Source of the DNA: PGYR01 sp048267165
GTDB lineage: Bacteria > Bacteroidota > Ignavibacteria > Kapaibacteriales > UBA2268
Reading direction: 5' to 3'
DNA: 64,000 bases
NCBI GenBank assembly: GCA_048267165.1
Contig: JBLWYD010000002.1
Span: 102,382-166,381 of the forward strand
A program made the translations under genes and the position numbers. Below are positions 17,719 through 26,781 of this stretch, piece by piece. Within the stretch, counting starts at the first letter, position 1; every line of letters starts with the position of its first letter. Below the pieces are notes generated by a model that was not told the origin of the DNA, made no database searches, and saw nothing but the letters and a program-made list of their open reading frames with translations.

Positions 17719-19761
17719 TTAATCCTTGTGGTTTGCTTCTATATGTTCTAATAGAATTTCTGAAATATCTTTCACTTGTATATTTTCTGCACCTGTACTT
17801 CCAACACCATCATTAATCATTGTCATACAGAAAGGACAATTAAGTGCTATAGTCTTTGCACCTGTACTCAATAGCTCTTCAGTACGTTCGATATTAATGT
17901 GCTTACCTTCTGTTTCCTCCATAAACATCCTAGCTCCACCAGCACCACAACAGAAACCTTTGTCTTTGTTACGTTCTGGTTCTAGAACCGTAAGTCCTGG
18001 AATACTTTTGATAGTATTTCTTGGTGAATCGTAGTTTGAATTCAATCTTCCAAGATAACAAGAATCGTGCATTACTACACTAAGTTCTTTCTTTATATCG
18101 TGGTTGAATGGTAATCTACCTTCATCTATTAATTGTTCTAAGTACTCCGAGTGGTGTATTACTTCGTAGTTTCCACCTTGATTAGGATATTCGTTTTTCA
18201 ATGTATTAAAACAGTGTGGGCAAGTAGTTACAATCTTATTTACATTGTAATTACCCATTGTTTCTATATTCATTTTTACAAAAGAATCTGCAAGATATTC
18301 ATTTCCACCTCTACGAGCAGGATCACCTGTACAAGATTCTTCTTTACCTAATATAGCAAAGTTAATCCCTGCTGTATTCATAAGAGTAGCGAATGATTGA
18401 GTAATTTTCTTAGATCTATCATCAAAACTACCAGAGCAACCTACCCAAAATAGTATGTCAAATTCTGGTTTATTAGCTGCTTCCTGTACATCCATTCCTT
18501 CAGCCCAATCAGCTCTTTCCGCTTGAGGAAATGCCCATGGTGCAGCATTATTTTCAATATTATTGAATGCACCACCTAGTTCTTGAGGGAAATCTGCTTC
18601 CATCATAACTAATGAACGACGCATACCAACTATTGCAGGAACATGTTCGATGTTTACAGGACATTCTTCCATACAAGCAGAACAAGTTGTACATTGCCAT
18701 AATGCTTCTGGTTTTACATAATCCCCTACAAGCTTTTTGTCGAGAATTACTTGCTCTTCTTCACTTGGCTGATATTCAGTACCAGCTGCAGTAGCTTCTT
18801 TTTGCTTAATCATTATAGGAGCTACATCTTCAGTTCTATTTCTTATTTGTACAATTATTTCACGAGGATCTAATACTTTTCCAGTTTGATTTGCAGGGCA
18901 TACGCTTGTGCATCTTCCACAGTGAGTACAAGTATACCCGTCCATAATAGTTTTCCAAGAAAGATCGTCTATGTCAACTATACCAAATTTCTCAGCTGTT
19001 TCATCTTCAAAATCAATATCTTCTAATTTGTTTGTTGGTCCAAGATTCGAGAAAAATACATTTAATACTGAAGTAAGTACATGCAAGTGCTTAGAATATG
19101 GAAGGAAGTTCATAAATGCTAATATCAGAATTATATGTAACCACCAACCAACATTATATATAATCGGAGCAGCAGAAGTACTGATAATTGTAGAAAGTGC
19201 AGATGCCAATGGATTAACAGCCCAAGTCGGATGTGTTCCCATTACTATCATCGCTGCATTTTCAAATAACAATGAAGTTACGATGAAGAAGATTGTTAAC
19301 AATATAGCAAATGCTTCTATCTTCTCTTCTTTATCTTTTGGTAATCTTTCTATTTTAAGAACATAACGTCTATAAATAGCTCCAGATACTGCAAGCATTA
19401 TCAACCCAATAAACACATCAGTTAGAATCGTAATAACGCTATAGATAGGGCCTAGATAATTGAATATGTTTATAATTCCGAATCCAGTCAGTACTGAATT
19501 AGCAGCTGAGAATAATAGGATTAAAAATCCCCAGAAAATTCCAGCGTGTATTGGACCAGCTTTCTTATCTCTTAGTATCTTTTTCTGAGCAATAGCAACG
19601 ATAAGAGTTTGCTTGATTCTAGCACCGATATTATCAAAGCGATTATCAGCTTTACCTAGCTTAAGCCAACTAATTAATCTGTTTACATTCTTCGCAAAGA
19701 ATAGTGCTGCAGATATGAATACTATTAGAAATACTATGTTTTTTATTCCGAATTCGAACAT
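17719..19761 (-). CDS. Membrane-bound Fe-S oxidoreductase (HdrD/GlpC-like, CCG domains)
   Basis: Residues 1 to about 230 carry six hydrophobic helices like the gamma subunit of respiratory nitrate reductase, which may bind heme. Two 4Fe-4S motifs follow (CTHCGRCTSVCP and CTTCSACMEECP), then two cysteine-rich CCG-type domains (VGCSGSFDDRSKK and GFCCGAGGARM). This architecture is known from quinone-linked electron-transfer proteins working with acyl-CoA dehydrogenase/ETF systems or heterodisulfide-like partners. The donor is not shown by the context. The ATG at 19761 is preferred over a TTG at 19812 because it gives MFEFGIKNIVFLIVF at the first helix. Confidence 0.85.
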   Translation of the reverse strand: MFEFGIKNIVFLIVFISAALFFAKNVNRLISWLKLGKADNRFDNIGARIKQTLIVAIAQKKILRDKKAGPIHAGIFWGFLILLFSAANSVLTGFGIINIFNYLGPIYSVITILTDVFIGLIMLAVSGAIYRRYVLKIERLPKDKEEKIEAFAILLTIFFIVTSLLFENAAMIVMGTHPTWAVNPLASALSTIISTSAAPIIYNVGWWLHIILILAFMNFLPYSKHLHVLTSVLNVFFSNLGPTNKLEDIDFEDETAEKFGIVDIDDLSWKTIMDGYTCTHCGRCTSVCPANQTGKVLDPREIIVQIRNRTEDVAPIMIKQKEATAAGTEYQPSEEEQVILDKKLVGDYVKPEALWQCTTCSACMEECPVNIEHVPAIVGMRRSLVMMEADFPQELGGAFNNIENNAAPWAFPQAERADWAEGMDVQEAANKPEFDILFWVGCSGSFDDRSKKITQSFATLMNTAGINFAILGKEESCTGDPARRGGNEYLADSFVKMNIETMGNYNVNKIVTTCPHCFNTLKNEYPNQGGNYEVIHHSEYLEQLIDEGRLPFNHDIKKELSVVMHDSCYLGRLNSNYDSPRNTIKSIPGLTVLEPERNKDKGFCCGAGGARMFMEETEGKHINIERTEELLSTGAKTIALNCPFCMTMINDGVGSTGAENIQVKDISEILLEHIEANHKD

Positions 19762-19893
19762 ATTAATATTTATTTTTATGAAAGAAATTAATCGAATTTC
19801 ATCTAAAATCAAAATTTGTGGAATGTTTATTTGATTTTTTTTATAAATTAAGATAACTATATATTATTTTTCTTTAAAATTAGGAAGGACACT

Positions 19894-21009
19894 ATGGAAG
19901 AGCGTTTGTTAAATCTCGAAAAAAGTAACGGAAGATTGAAGAAATATGTGGCTTTTATTCACATATTTTTAGTCGGATTAGCATTTCTAGGATTCCAGAA
20001 TACTGAGAATATATTCGACAAAATAGAAACAAATAAACTCATATTAAGAGACAGTAAAGGAATAGAAAGAGCTGTATTCTTAATTGACTCTAATGATTCA
20101 GTAAAACTCAGATTTAAAGATAAAAATGAAAATACTAGGGTGAGCTTAGGAGTTCAAAATGATAATAAAGGTTACTTCGGAATTTGGGATGAGAATAGAT
20201 ATTTAGCATATATTTCTGAAGGGGATTCATCTGGTGGGTATATGAATTTTTTCTCAAGGGATACTAATCTTAATAATCATGTGACATTGGGAATAGGGAA
20301 AGTAGATAGAGGGTATTTTGGAATTAATGGTTCTGAAAACTATTTATTTCATGTCTTTCAAAACCAACATAATGGTATCGAAATGACTTTTAATGTGAAT
20401 GATTCAACTGAGAAGGGTAATCAAGCATATTTAATTTGTGATTCAAATGATGTTAGAATGGCTTTATCAGATAAAGAATCAAAAGATTACACGTTACTTA
20501 ACAAATATTCATTGAACTTTTATACAGATGATTTAAATATGACTTTAGGTCAAAATAACATGTATCTTAATGGAGCCAATGGTGCTCCAATTTTAGCATT
20601 ATTAACTGGTGTATTTGGGCTTTCAATTGAAAATAAAGAGTCAAAAAGTCTATTTACATCTGGTGTAACTTCAACAAAAAGTAGTAAGAATGATATGAGT
20701 TTAATCTATTTGAATAATAATTTCTCGCAATTAGAACTATTGAATAAAAATGCAAATATTGGTTTATATTCAACACAAGATTACACTTCGTTTAGAATAT
20801 TAGAAAATGAAAAAACTAGATTTAGTATACATCAGAATAGAATAAAAGATCAAATCTCAACTTCAATTTTTGATAAATTTGGAATGCTAAGGCTAAATTT
20901 AGGAAATCAAGAATTAAAATATCAAAACGGAAATAATTTTACTTCTTCCGAAAGTAGTATTCATTTATTTAATTCTGATGGTAACGTTATTTTCGAAGCA
21001 CCTCAATAG
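19894..21009 (+). CDS. Hypothetical anchored beta-rich protein (371 aa)
   Basis: I do not recognise the family. A short basic start, coiled-coil-like LLNLEKSNGRLKK and one TM (residues about 19-35, YVAFIHIFLVGLAFLGF) precede a long exported, beta-strand-rich region. Two internal repeats are visible: RVSLGVQNDNKGYFGIWDEN and HVTLGIGKVDRGYFGINGSE, each followed by YL and an aromatic strand. Similar shorter strands continue to the C-terminus (LNLGNQELKYQNG). It has no cysteines beyond one or two and no catalytic motif. A strong AGGAAGGA ribosome site lies before ATG 19894. It is monocistronic and ends at a hairpin. Confidence 0.72.
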   Translation: MEERLLNLEKSNGRLKKYVAFIHIFLVGLAFLGFQNTENIFDKIETNKLILRDSKGIERAVFLIDSNDSVKLRFKDKNENTRVSLGVQNDNKGYFGIWDENRYLAYISEGDSSGGYMNFFSRDTNLNNHVTLGIGKVDRGYFGINGSENYLFHVFQNQHNGIEMTFNVNDSTEKGNQAYLICDSNDVRMALSDKESKDYTLLNKYSLNFYTDDLNMTLGQNNMYLNGANGAPILALLTGVFGLSIENKESKSLFTSGVTSTKSSKNDMSLIYLNNNFSQLELLNKNANIGLYSTQDYTSFRILENEKTRFSIHQNRIKDQISTSIFDKFGMLRLNLGNQELKYQNGNNFTSSESSIHLFNSDGNVIFEAPQ

Positions 21010-21024
21010 AAAAATTAATTTCAG

Positions 21025-21042
21025 CCCTCTCTTTCGAGAGGG
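21025..21042. terminator. Hairpin between convergent genes
   Basis: CCCTCTC, loop TTTC, GAGAGGG form a perfect 7-bp stem between the 371-aa hypothetical gene and icmF. T-tracts on both sides are interrupted, so termination strength is uncertain. Confidence 0.55.
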
Positions 21043-21058
21043 TTGAGTAATTATTTTA

Positions 21059-24000
21059 CTACATATTCCTTCTGTACTGTCCACCAACTTCGTAGAGGGC
21101 AGCCGAGATTTGACCTAATGAACATACTTTCGTTGCGTCCATTAGCTCTTCGAATGTATTTTTGTTCTCTATAGCTGCTACTCTCAATCTCTTTATTGCT
21201 TCTTCAGCAGCTGATTTATTTCTTTCTTTGAACAGATTTAGAGTCTTAATAGCGTATTCTTTCTCTTCAGTAGTTGAGCGTATTACTTCTTTCGGTACAA
21301 TAGTTGGTGAGCCATTAGGGTCTAAGTAAGTATTTACACCGATTAGTGGCAACTCACCACTGTGTTTCTTATGTTCATAATACATAGACTCTTCTTGGAT
21401 TTTCGAACGTTGGTACATTCTCTCCATAGCTCCTAGTACTCCACCTCTTTCCGAAATACTTTGGAATTCAGTTAGAACTGCTTGCTCTACTAAATCTGTA
21501 AGCTCTTCTATTATGAATGAACCTTGAATTGGATTTTCGTTCTTAGCTAAACCTAATTCCTTGTTTATAATCATCTGTATTGCTATTGCTCTTCTTACAC
21601 TTTCCTCAGTAGGAGTTGTAATCGCTTCATCATAAGCATTAGTATGCAATGAATTACAGTTATCAAATATAGCGTAAAGTGCTTGCAAAGTAGTTCTGAT
21701 ATCATTGAAAGCAATTTCTTGTGCGTGCAGTGAACGACCAGAAGTTTGAATATGGTATTTCAGTTTCTGTGAACGTGAATCTCCCCCATATTTGTACTTC
21801 ATTGCTTTCGCCCAAATTCTCCTAGCTACTCGGCCTATCACAGAATATTCTGGATCGACTCCATTTGAGAAGAAAAAAGATAAATTCGGTGCGAAATCAT
21901 CTATATGCATTCCACGGCTCAAATAATATTCAACATAAGTGAAACCATTTGATAGTGTTAGAGCTAACTGAGTGATAGGATTAGCACCTGCTTCAGCTAT
22001 ATGATATCCTGAAATAGATACTGAATAGAAATTCCTAACAGCTTCATCAATGAAATACTGCTGTATATCACCCATCATTCTAAGTGCAAATTCAGTCGAA
22101 AAAATACAAGTGTTTTGTGCCTGATCTTCTTTCAATATATCGGCTTGAACCGTTCCACGTACTTTATTCAGCGTGTCTGCTTTGATTTTATCATAAACCT
22201 CTTTGTCTAATACTTCATCACCAGTTACACCCAAAAGCATAAGACCTAGGCCGTTATTTGTTTTAGGCAATTCACCATTATAAGTTGGTCTAGCTATTCC
22301 TTTTTCTTTGTAAATAGCATTGATTTTTTTCTCAACTTCCGTTTCTAAGCCATTGGCTTTTATATATGTTTCGCATTGCTGGTCTATAGCAGCATTCATA
22401 AAGAAACCTAGCAACATTGGAGCTGGGCCATTGATTGTCATCGAAACAGATGTCATAGGACTTGATAAATCGAATCCTGAATACAGTTTTTTAGCATCGT
22501 CTAACGTTGCAATACTTACGCCCGAGTTCCCAATTTTACCATATATATCTGGTCTATGGTCTGGGTCTTCCCCGTATAATGTAACTGAGTCGAATGCTGT
22601 AGATAATCTCTTAGCTTCCATATCAGATGATACGTAATGGAATCGTCTATTAGTTCTTTCGGGGCCGCCTTCACCTGCAAACATACGTGTCGGGTCTTCG
22701 TTAACACGTTTCAGCGGGAACACACCAGCCGAATAAGGGAAGAATCCGGGTGCATTTTCAGTCAAAACCCAACGTAATATATCTCCCCAATCCTTATACT
22801 TAGGCAAGGAAATCTTTGGAACTTTTGTACCAGATAGTGATACTGTATATAGGTCCTGTTCGATTATCTTATCTCTAACCTTGAACTGGTATTTATCAGC
22901 TTTGTATCTCGCAACTGTATTTTCCCAATCATCAATAGTCTTTTTGCATTCTGGGTCAAGCTGATCACTTAGTTTTTTGAATTCATTTATCAATTCATTC
23001 AGATAACCGGGTGCTTCTTTCTTAGTCTCTATTGCAGTTACGACACCGTCTTCTTCTTCGACCTTGATTTTCTTTTCGCCGATAGACTCATTTATAATCT
23101 CAATTGTTCCACTCAACTGATACATTTTGCGAGCTATTGTGCTTTGCTTTTCTACGAATTCATCATACTGGGCGCTACTTTCTTTTATCTCTGATAAATA
23201 GCGAACTCTATCAGGTGGAATAATAAAGATTTTCTTTGACATTTCTTCAGAAATCTCAAAAGTACTTGTTAAGTGTTCAACACCAGTTTTAGCAACTAAA
23301 GTATTCATCAAATTTTTGTAAAGTACATTGGTACCAGGGTCATTGAACTGCGATGCAATTGTACCGAATACTGGAATTTGCTCATCTGGAGTTTCAAATA
23401 ATAGATGATTTCTCTTGAACTGCTTTTTAACATCTCTTAGCGCATCTTGCGAGCCACGTTTATCAAACTTATTGATAGCTATTACATCTGCGAAGTCGAG
23501 CATATCAATTTTCTCTAGTTGTGTAGCCGCTCCGTATTCCGCTGTCATCACATACATAGAAGCGTCAGAATGCTCAACTATTTCTGTATCAGATTGTCCA
23601 ATTCCAGATGTCTCAACTATTATCATATCAAAGTTTGCGGCTTTGCATATATCAATAGCATGTTGAACGTGCTTACTCATCGCTAGGTTTGATTGTCTAG
23701 TAGCTAGTGAACGCATATAAACTCTATCATTATCGATAGAATTCATTCTAATTCTATCGCCGAGCAGTGCCCCACCAGTCTTTCTTTTAGACGGGTCAAT
23801 CGATATTACAGCAATTGTCTTATAATCGAAATCCATCAAAAAGCGTCTCACCAACTCGTCAATCAATGACGACTTACCTGCACCACCAGTCCCAGTTATA
23901 CCGAGGATTGGGATTGTACGGCTAACCTTAGCTAGTACTTTATCTTGTATTTTTTCATAATCATCATTATAATTCTCAGCTGCCGTGATTAACTTACCTA

Positions 24001-24526
24001 TTGCTTTAGAATTAGCTGGGCTTAGCTGCTCCAATGACTCATTGATAATCTGTTCAGTATTTTCATTATTTACTTTTAGAGTAGAAAAATCACAACCTCT
24101 GATAACATCATTTATCATTCCTTGCAATCCCATAGAACGTCCGTCATCAGGGGAATAAACTCTGTCTATTCCATAAGCTTCTAGCTCCTCTATTTCCTCG
24201 GGAAGAATCGTCCCACCGCCGCCAGCGTATATCTTTATGTTTGCACCGCGTTCTTTTATAAGGTCATACATATACTTTAGGTACTCAGTATGTCCACCCT
24301 GATAAGAAGTTAGGGCGATTCCCTGAGCATCTTCCTGTATAGCACAATCTACTATTTCTGCAACGCTCCTATTGTGACCTAAGTGAATAACTTCGGCACC
24401 TGTAGATTGCAAAATCCTACGCATAATATTAATTGCGACGTCGTGTCCATCGAATAACGAAGCTGCTGTAACAATTCTGATGTGATGTTGAGGCTTGTAA
24501 ACTTGTATTTCTTGCATTTGAGTCAT
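21059..24526 (-). CDS. icmF: Fused acyl-CoA mutase IcmF (isobutyryl-CoA mutase type)
   Basis: The 1155-residue protein shows the IcmF order. First is a B12-binding domain (D26-G-H28-D, SLFDGHDVAINIMRRIL; then AGGGGTI). Next is a MeaI-type GTPase chaperone (P-loop GTGGAGKSS at about residues 211-219; KRKTGGALLGDR; VIVETSGIGQSD; NKFDKRG). Last is a TIM-barrel mutase domain (ERTNRRFHYVS, ATLDD, SVSISGYHIAEAGANP). IcmF interconverts isobutyryl-CoA and n-butyryl-CoA using adenosylcobalamin, and the GTPase part maintains the cofactor. Some members prefer other short acyl-CoAs, so the exact substrate is inferred. It stands alone, with 164 bases to the divergent barrel-protein gene. Confidence 0.93.
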   Translation of the reverse strand: MTQMQEIQVYKPQHHIRIVTAASLFDGHDVAINIMRRILQSTGAEVIHLGHNRSVAEIVDCAIQEDAQGIALTSYQGGHTEYLKYMYDLIKERGANIKIYAGGGGTILPEEIEELEAYGIDRVYSPDDGRSMGLQGMINDVIRGCDFSTLKVNNENTEQIINESLEQLSPANSKAIGKLITAAENYNDDYEKIQDKVLAKVSRTIPILGITGTGGAGKSSLIDELVRRFLMDFDYKTIAVISIDPSKRKTGGALLGDRIRMNSIDNDRVYMRSLATRQSNLAMSKHVQHAIDICKAANFDMIIVETSGIGQSDTEIVEHSDASMYVMTAEYGAATQLEKIDMLDFADVIAINKFDKRGSQDALRDVKKQFKRNHLLFETPDEQIPVFGTIASQFNDPGTNVLYKNLMNTLVAKTGVEHLTSTFEISEEMSKKIFIIPPDRVRYLSEIKESSAQYDEFVEKQSTIARKMYQLSGTIEIINESIGEKKIKVEEEDGVVTAIETKKEAPGYLNELINEFKKLSDQLDPECKKTIDDWENTVARYKADKYQFKVRDKIIEQDLYTVSLSGTKVPKISLPKYKDWGDILRWVLTENAPGFFPYSAGVFPLKRVNEDPTRMFAGEGGPERTNRRFHYVSSDMEAKRLSTAFDSVTLYGEDPDHRPDIYGKIGNSGVSIATLDDAKKLYSGFDLSSPMTSVSMTINGPAPMLLGFFMNAAIDQQCETYIKANGLETEVEKKINAIYKEKGIARPTYNGELPKTNNGLGLMLLGVTGDEVLDKEVYDKIKADTLNKVRGTVQADILKEDQAQNTCIFSTEFALRMMGDIQQYFIDEAVRNFYSVSISGYHIAEAGANPITQLALTLSNGFTYVEYYLSRGMHIDDFAPNLSFFFSNGVDPEYSVIGRVARRIWAKAMKYKYGGDSRSQKLKYHIQTSGRSLHAQEIAFNDIRTTLQALYAIFDNCNSLHTNAYDEAITTPTEESVRRAIAIQMIINKELGLAKNENPIQGSFIIEELTDLVEQAVLTEFQSISERGGVLGAMERMYQRSKIQEESMYYEHKKHSGELPLIGVNTYLDPNGSPTIVPKEVIRSTTEEKEYAIKTLNLFKERNKSAAEEAIKRLRVAAIENKNTFEELMDATKVCSLGQISAALYEVGGQYRRNM

Positions 24527-24628
24527 CTTTTCTTGCTTTTTTTATTTTCTAATCCCCACTAAAATAGGGATTATCTTATTCAATTTCTAATCACAAGAAG
24601 CATCTATTTTGACAATATTAATATCTTA

Positions 24629-24659
24629 TTGAAGTCTTGTCCAATAAATCTTAACTTTG
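24629..24659 (+). promoter_or_regulatory. Bacteroidota-type promoter of the barrel-protein gene
   Basis: TTG at 24629-24631, a 20-base spacer and TAACTTTG at 24652-24659 fit the -33/-7 consensus. The box lies 31 bases before the ATG at 24691. Confidence 0.55.
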
Positions 24660-24690
24660 CAGATAACTTTCACTGAAATATTGAATAATT

Positions 24691-25326
24691 ATGAAGAATA
24701 TCCATCTAATCAAACTAGCGACACTTTTACTCCTACTAGTCGGTTCCAATCGCCTACTAGCGGACGATTACGACCCTTATCCAGACGATAATAAGACCCT
24801 AGAATTTGCTGTTAATGCTGGGTATAGCATAATCACTCACGAAAAATCTTATTTCTGGGACAACGGATACAACCTCGGTCTTGGATTTAACTATTACATA
24901 AACGAAGATTACCAGATAGGGCTAACGGCGAACTATATCGGCTATTTCCCACGTCCCGAGCAGGTGAAAATAGACATAGATTATAGATACGATATTTATC
25001 CACTTATACTAAATTTCCAAAATAAGTTCGGAGAAATAAACGAGCTGGAAGTATATGGCGGAATTGGCGTTGCGTACATCTACGGTGAGTATATAATCGA
25101 TAATATTCAGTTCACAAACAACCAACAACGCTTAGGAATTAGAACCAAATACTACTCAAGTGGCTTCGGGCTAATCCCTAATATCAAGGCACGCTCCCCT
25201 TTTGGTCAAAGTCTTGCCGTAGATATCTCCCTCGATTATAATATGATATTCATGGATTCCCCAGAGAAAACCGATTTATCGCTTGACCATATAAACGTCA
25301 AGCTAGCATTGGTTTATATCTTTTAA
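24691..25326 (+). CDS. Probable outer-membrane beta-barrel protein (211 aa)
   Basis: A signal peptide (LATLLLLLVGSNRLLA, then DD) is followed by alternating hydrophobic/aromatic strands (LEFAVNAGYSII, YNLGLGFNYYI, YQIGLTANYIGYF, LEVYGGIGVAYIYG, VKLALVYIF). The protein ends in Phe, as outer-membrane barrels do for BAM recognition. The size suggests eight strands. The family is unknown to me. Codons are noticeably richer in C and G (CTCCTACTAGTCGGTTCC) than those of neighbouring genes, and it is followed directly by a palindromic dispersed repeat. Recent acquisition is possible but not proven. Confidence 0.75.
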   Translation: MKNIHLIKLATLLLLLVGSNRLLADDYDPYPDDNKTLEFAVNAGYSIITHEKSYFWDNGYNLGLGFNYYINEDYQIGLTANYIGYFPRPEQVKIDIDYRYDIYPLILNFQNKFGEINELEVYGGIGVAYIYGEYIIDNIQFTNNQQRLGIRTKYYSSGFGLIPNIKARSPFGQSLAVDISLDYNMIFMDSPEKTDLSLDHINVKLALVYIF

Positions 25327-25335
25327 TAAAAAGGC

Positions 25336-25374
25336 GGTCGCTGAGCAGAGCCGAAGCGCCGCCCACTAGCCAAC
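25336..25374. repeat. Dispersed palindromic repeat, copy A
   Basis: The unit starts GGTCGCTGAGC and ends CCGCCCACTAGCC. GGCGGTCGCT just at its left and AGCGCCGCC inside form an imperfect hairpin. It matches copy B at 25968-26025. It lies between the barrel gene and the GNAT gene, both ending here, and could also act as a transcription barrier. Confidence 0.6.
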
Positions 25375-25390
25375 TCTTTTCGCTCTCTAC

Positions 25391-25846
25391 TCATTCAACT
25401 ACGAATACAAATTTCTTATGACTCTCCACAAAATTTTCCCTTATGTAAAACTTATGAGACTCTACGCGAGCTAGATTAGAAGTTAGCTCTAGCTGATGAA
25501 CCTTAAGCGTCTTACTCAATAGCTTTATCTTGTCTAGCAATAGCTTACCTATGCCATGATTTCTCATTTCGGGGCGCACATACATCTCTAGTATCTCCCC
25601 TATCTTCTTACCGCCGTGGTGCAACAACAATCGGGAGTTAAAACTCAAGTATCCGACCACCTCTGACTGATATTCGGCTACCAAATATATATTATTAGGG
25701 TTCATTACATTCAAAATGAAAGCCTTATTGAACGTTTCTTTGTCAAAATCCTCTCCGACGAGGTCACAAAGGAAGCTAAAGATTGGCTTTATATCACTTA
25801 CATCCGCTCTACGGATTGTCAAGCTATCGTCTAATTCTTCTATCAT
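25391..25846 (-). CDS. GNAT-family N-acetyltransferase
   Basis: This 151-residue protein has the GNAT fold pattern. The N-terminal strand is LTIRRADVSDI, the mid-domain AEYQSEVVGYLSF is the beta-4 signal, and ILEMYVRPEMRNHGIGKLLLDKI is the acetyl-CoA-binding motif A (R/Q-x-x-G-x-G/A). LELTSNLARVESHKFYIRENF follows as the C-terminal motif B. These enzymes move an acetyl group from acetyl-CoA to an amine. The substrate cannot be read from sequence. It stands alone, flanked on both sides by copies of a dispersed repeat, with 216 bases of repeat-bearing spacer upstream. Confidence 0.88.
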   Translation of the reverse strand: MIEELDDSLTIRRADVSDIKPIFSFLCDLVGEDFDKETFNKAFILNVMNPNNIYLVAEYQSEVVGYLSFNSRLLLHHGGKKIGEILEMYVRPEMRNHGIGKLLLDKIKLLSKTLKVHQLELTSNLARVESHKFYIRENFVESHKKFVFVVE

Positions 25847-25967
25847 TATATTTTATAACCCCTCTGTTTATTCTTAATCTGTTGTAACTAACACAATGAC
25901 CCACAAGCTCAATCATTATTGTTTAACAGTCTGCATTATCTCTTTTGTTTTATCTAGTTACTAGCTT

Positions 25968-26025
25968 CCGCCCACTAGCCGACCCCGGTCGCTGAGCTGA
26001 ACCAAAGCGTCGCCCCCTAGACGAC
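25968..26025. repeat. Dispersed palindromic repeat, copy B with an extra partial unit
   Basis: CCGCCCACTAGCC at 25968 is the tail of one unit. It is followed at 25987 by a second full unit starting GGTCGCTGAGC and ending CGCCCCCTAGACGAC. It differs from copy A at a handful of positions and keeps the CGCT/AGCG pairing arms. The rest of the 25847-26062 spacer is AT-rich, with an imperfect CAATGA/TCATTATTG inverted repeat near 25896-25923 and nothing else I can name. Confidence 0.6.
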
Positions 26026-26062
26026 CCTAATCGCTCACTAGTGGAGGGTTTTCGGTATATAA

Positions 26063-26776
26063 CTAATCATCTGTACTTTCTGGTAATTGAAAAATATCTG
26101 CTGATGGAGGTAATCCTTCAGTAGTTCTAAAGATTCTGGCAATTGGTTTTAATATGTCAGCTGTTGCTTTACTAAATCTTTCGTATACTTCAATTGCTGG
26201 CTCAACATCATTAGCAAATTTACCAATAGCTAAACCAATATAATTTGGTAAAGTTAAAAAAGTATCAATATTTGTCATCTTTTTATTTAATTCTGATTGA
26301 AGTTTATTCAATCTTTTTAATAATCTACTTTTATGGCTTTCATCTATAGATTCTTCATTTATTATAAGTTCCCTTAAAACATTAATTGCGTTTTGTATTT
26401 CATTAATATCATCACTAGAAAACTCATAATAATGTATACTTCCAAAATGTAGTTTAGCATTTTCAATAGATAATGCGGAGGACAATTCTAAGTACTTGAA
26501 AGTTAAATTTGTTTCAGCTTCTCTTAGATAGAATATTAAATTATCATACATCATTTCTTTATCTTCAATAATTTTTACTTCTTGCATTCTAATATTATTT
26601 AAATCGGCAAAATGTTTTACGTGATTATAATTATTTATTATACTTCTTAAAAATTTTCTATCAGTTACATTTACATTTATTGGTGTCGTATAATATTCTA
26701 GCATCAATTCAATCATGCTTAGTAATGATTCCTCTATATCATCAGTAATCAGTAAATTTAGTTCATTAATAGTCAT
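26063..26776 (-). CDS. Hypothetical helical protein (237 aa)
   Basis: I do not recognise this protein. It is soluble-looking, acidic and predicted mostly helical. A mid-region with coiled-coil character (ELIINEESIDESHKSRLLKR, LNKLQSELNKKMTNID) is followed by a more hydrophobic C-terminal third (LTLPNYIGLAIGKFANDVEP). It has no signal peptide, TM or catalytic motif. It starts five bases after the stop of the 21-base-repeat ORF, so the two are probably one transcript. The very high A+T content and the surrounding repeats suggest accessory DNA. Confidence 0.65.
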   Translation of the reverse strand: MTINELNLLITDDIEESLLSMIELMLEYYTTPINVNVTDRKFLRSIINNYNHVKHFADLNNIRMQEVKIIEDKEMMYDNLIFYLREAETNLTFKYLELSSALSIENAKLHFGSIHYYEFSSDDINEIQNAINVLRELIINEESIDESHKSRLLKRLNKLQSELNKKMTNIDTFLTLPNYIGLAIGKFANDVEPAIEVYERFSKATADILKPIARIFRTTEGLPPSADIFQLPESTDD

Positions 26777-26781
26777 TTATT

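Noticed and set aside
24550..24573. Cobalamin riboswitch upstream of icmF
   Set aside because: The only structure is a short TAATCCC/GGGATTA hairpin; the 164-base gap has no B12-box-like element and is too short for a full riboswitch plus promoters.
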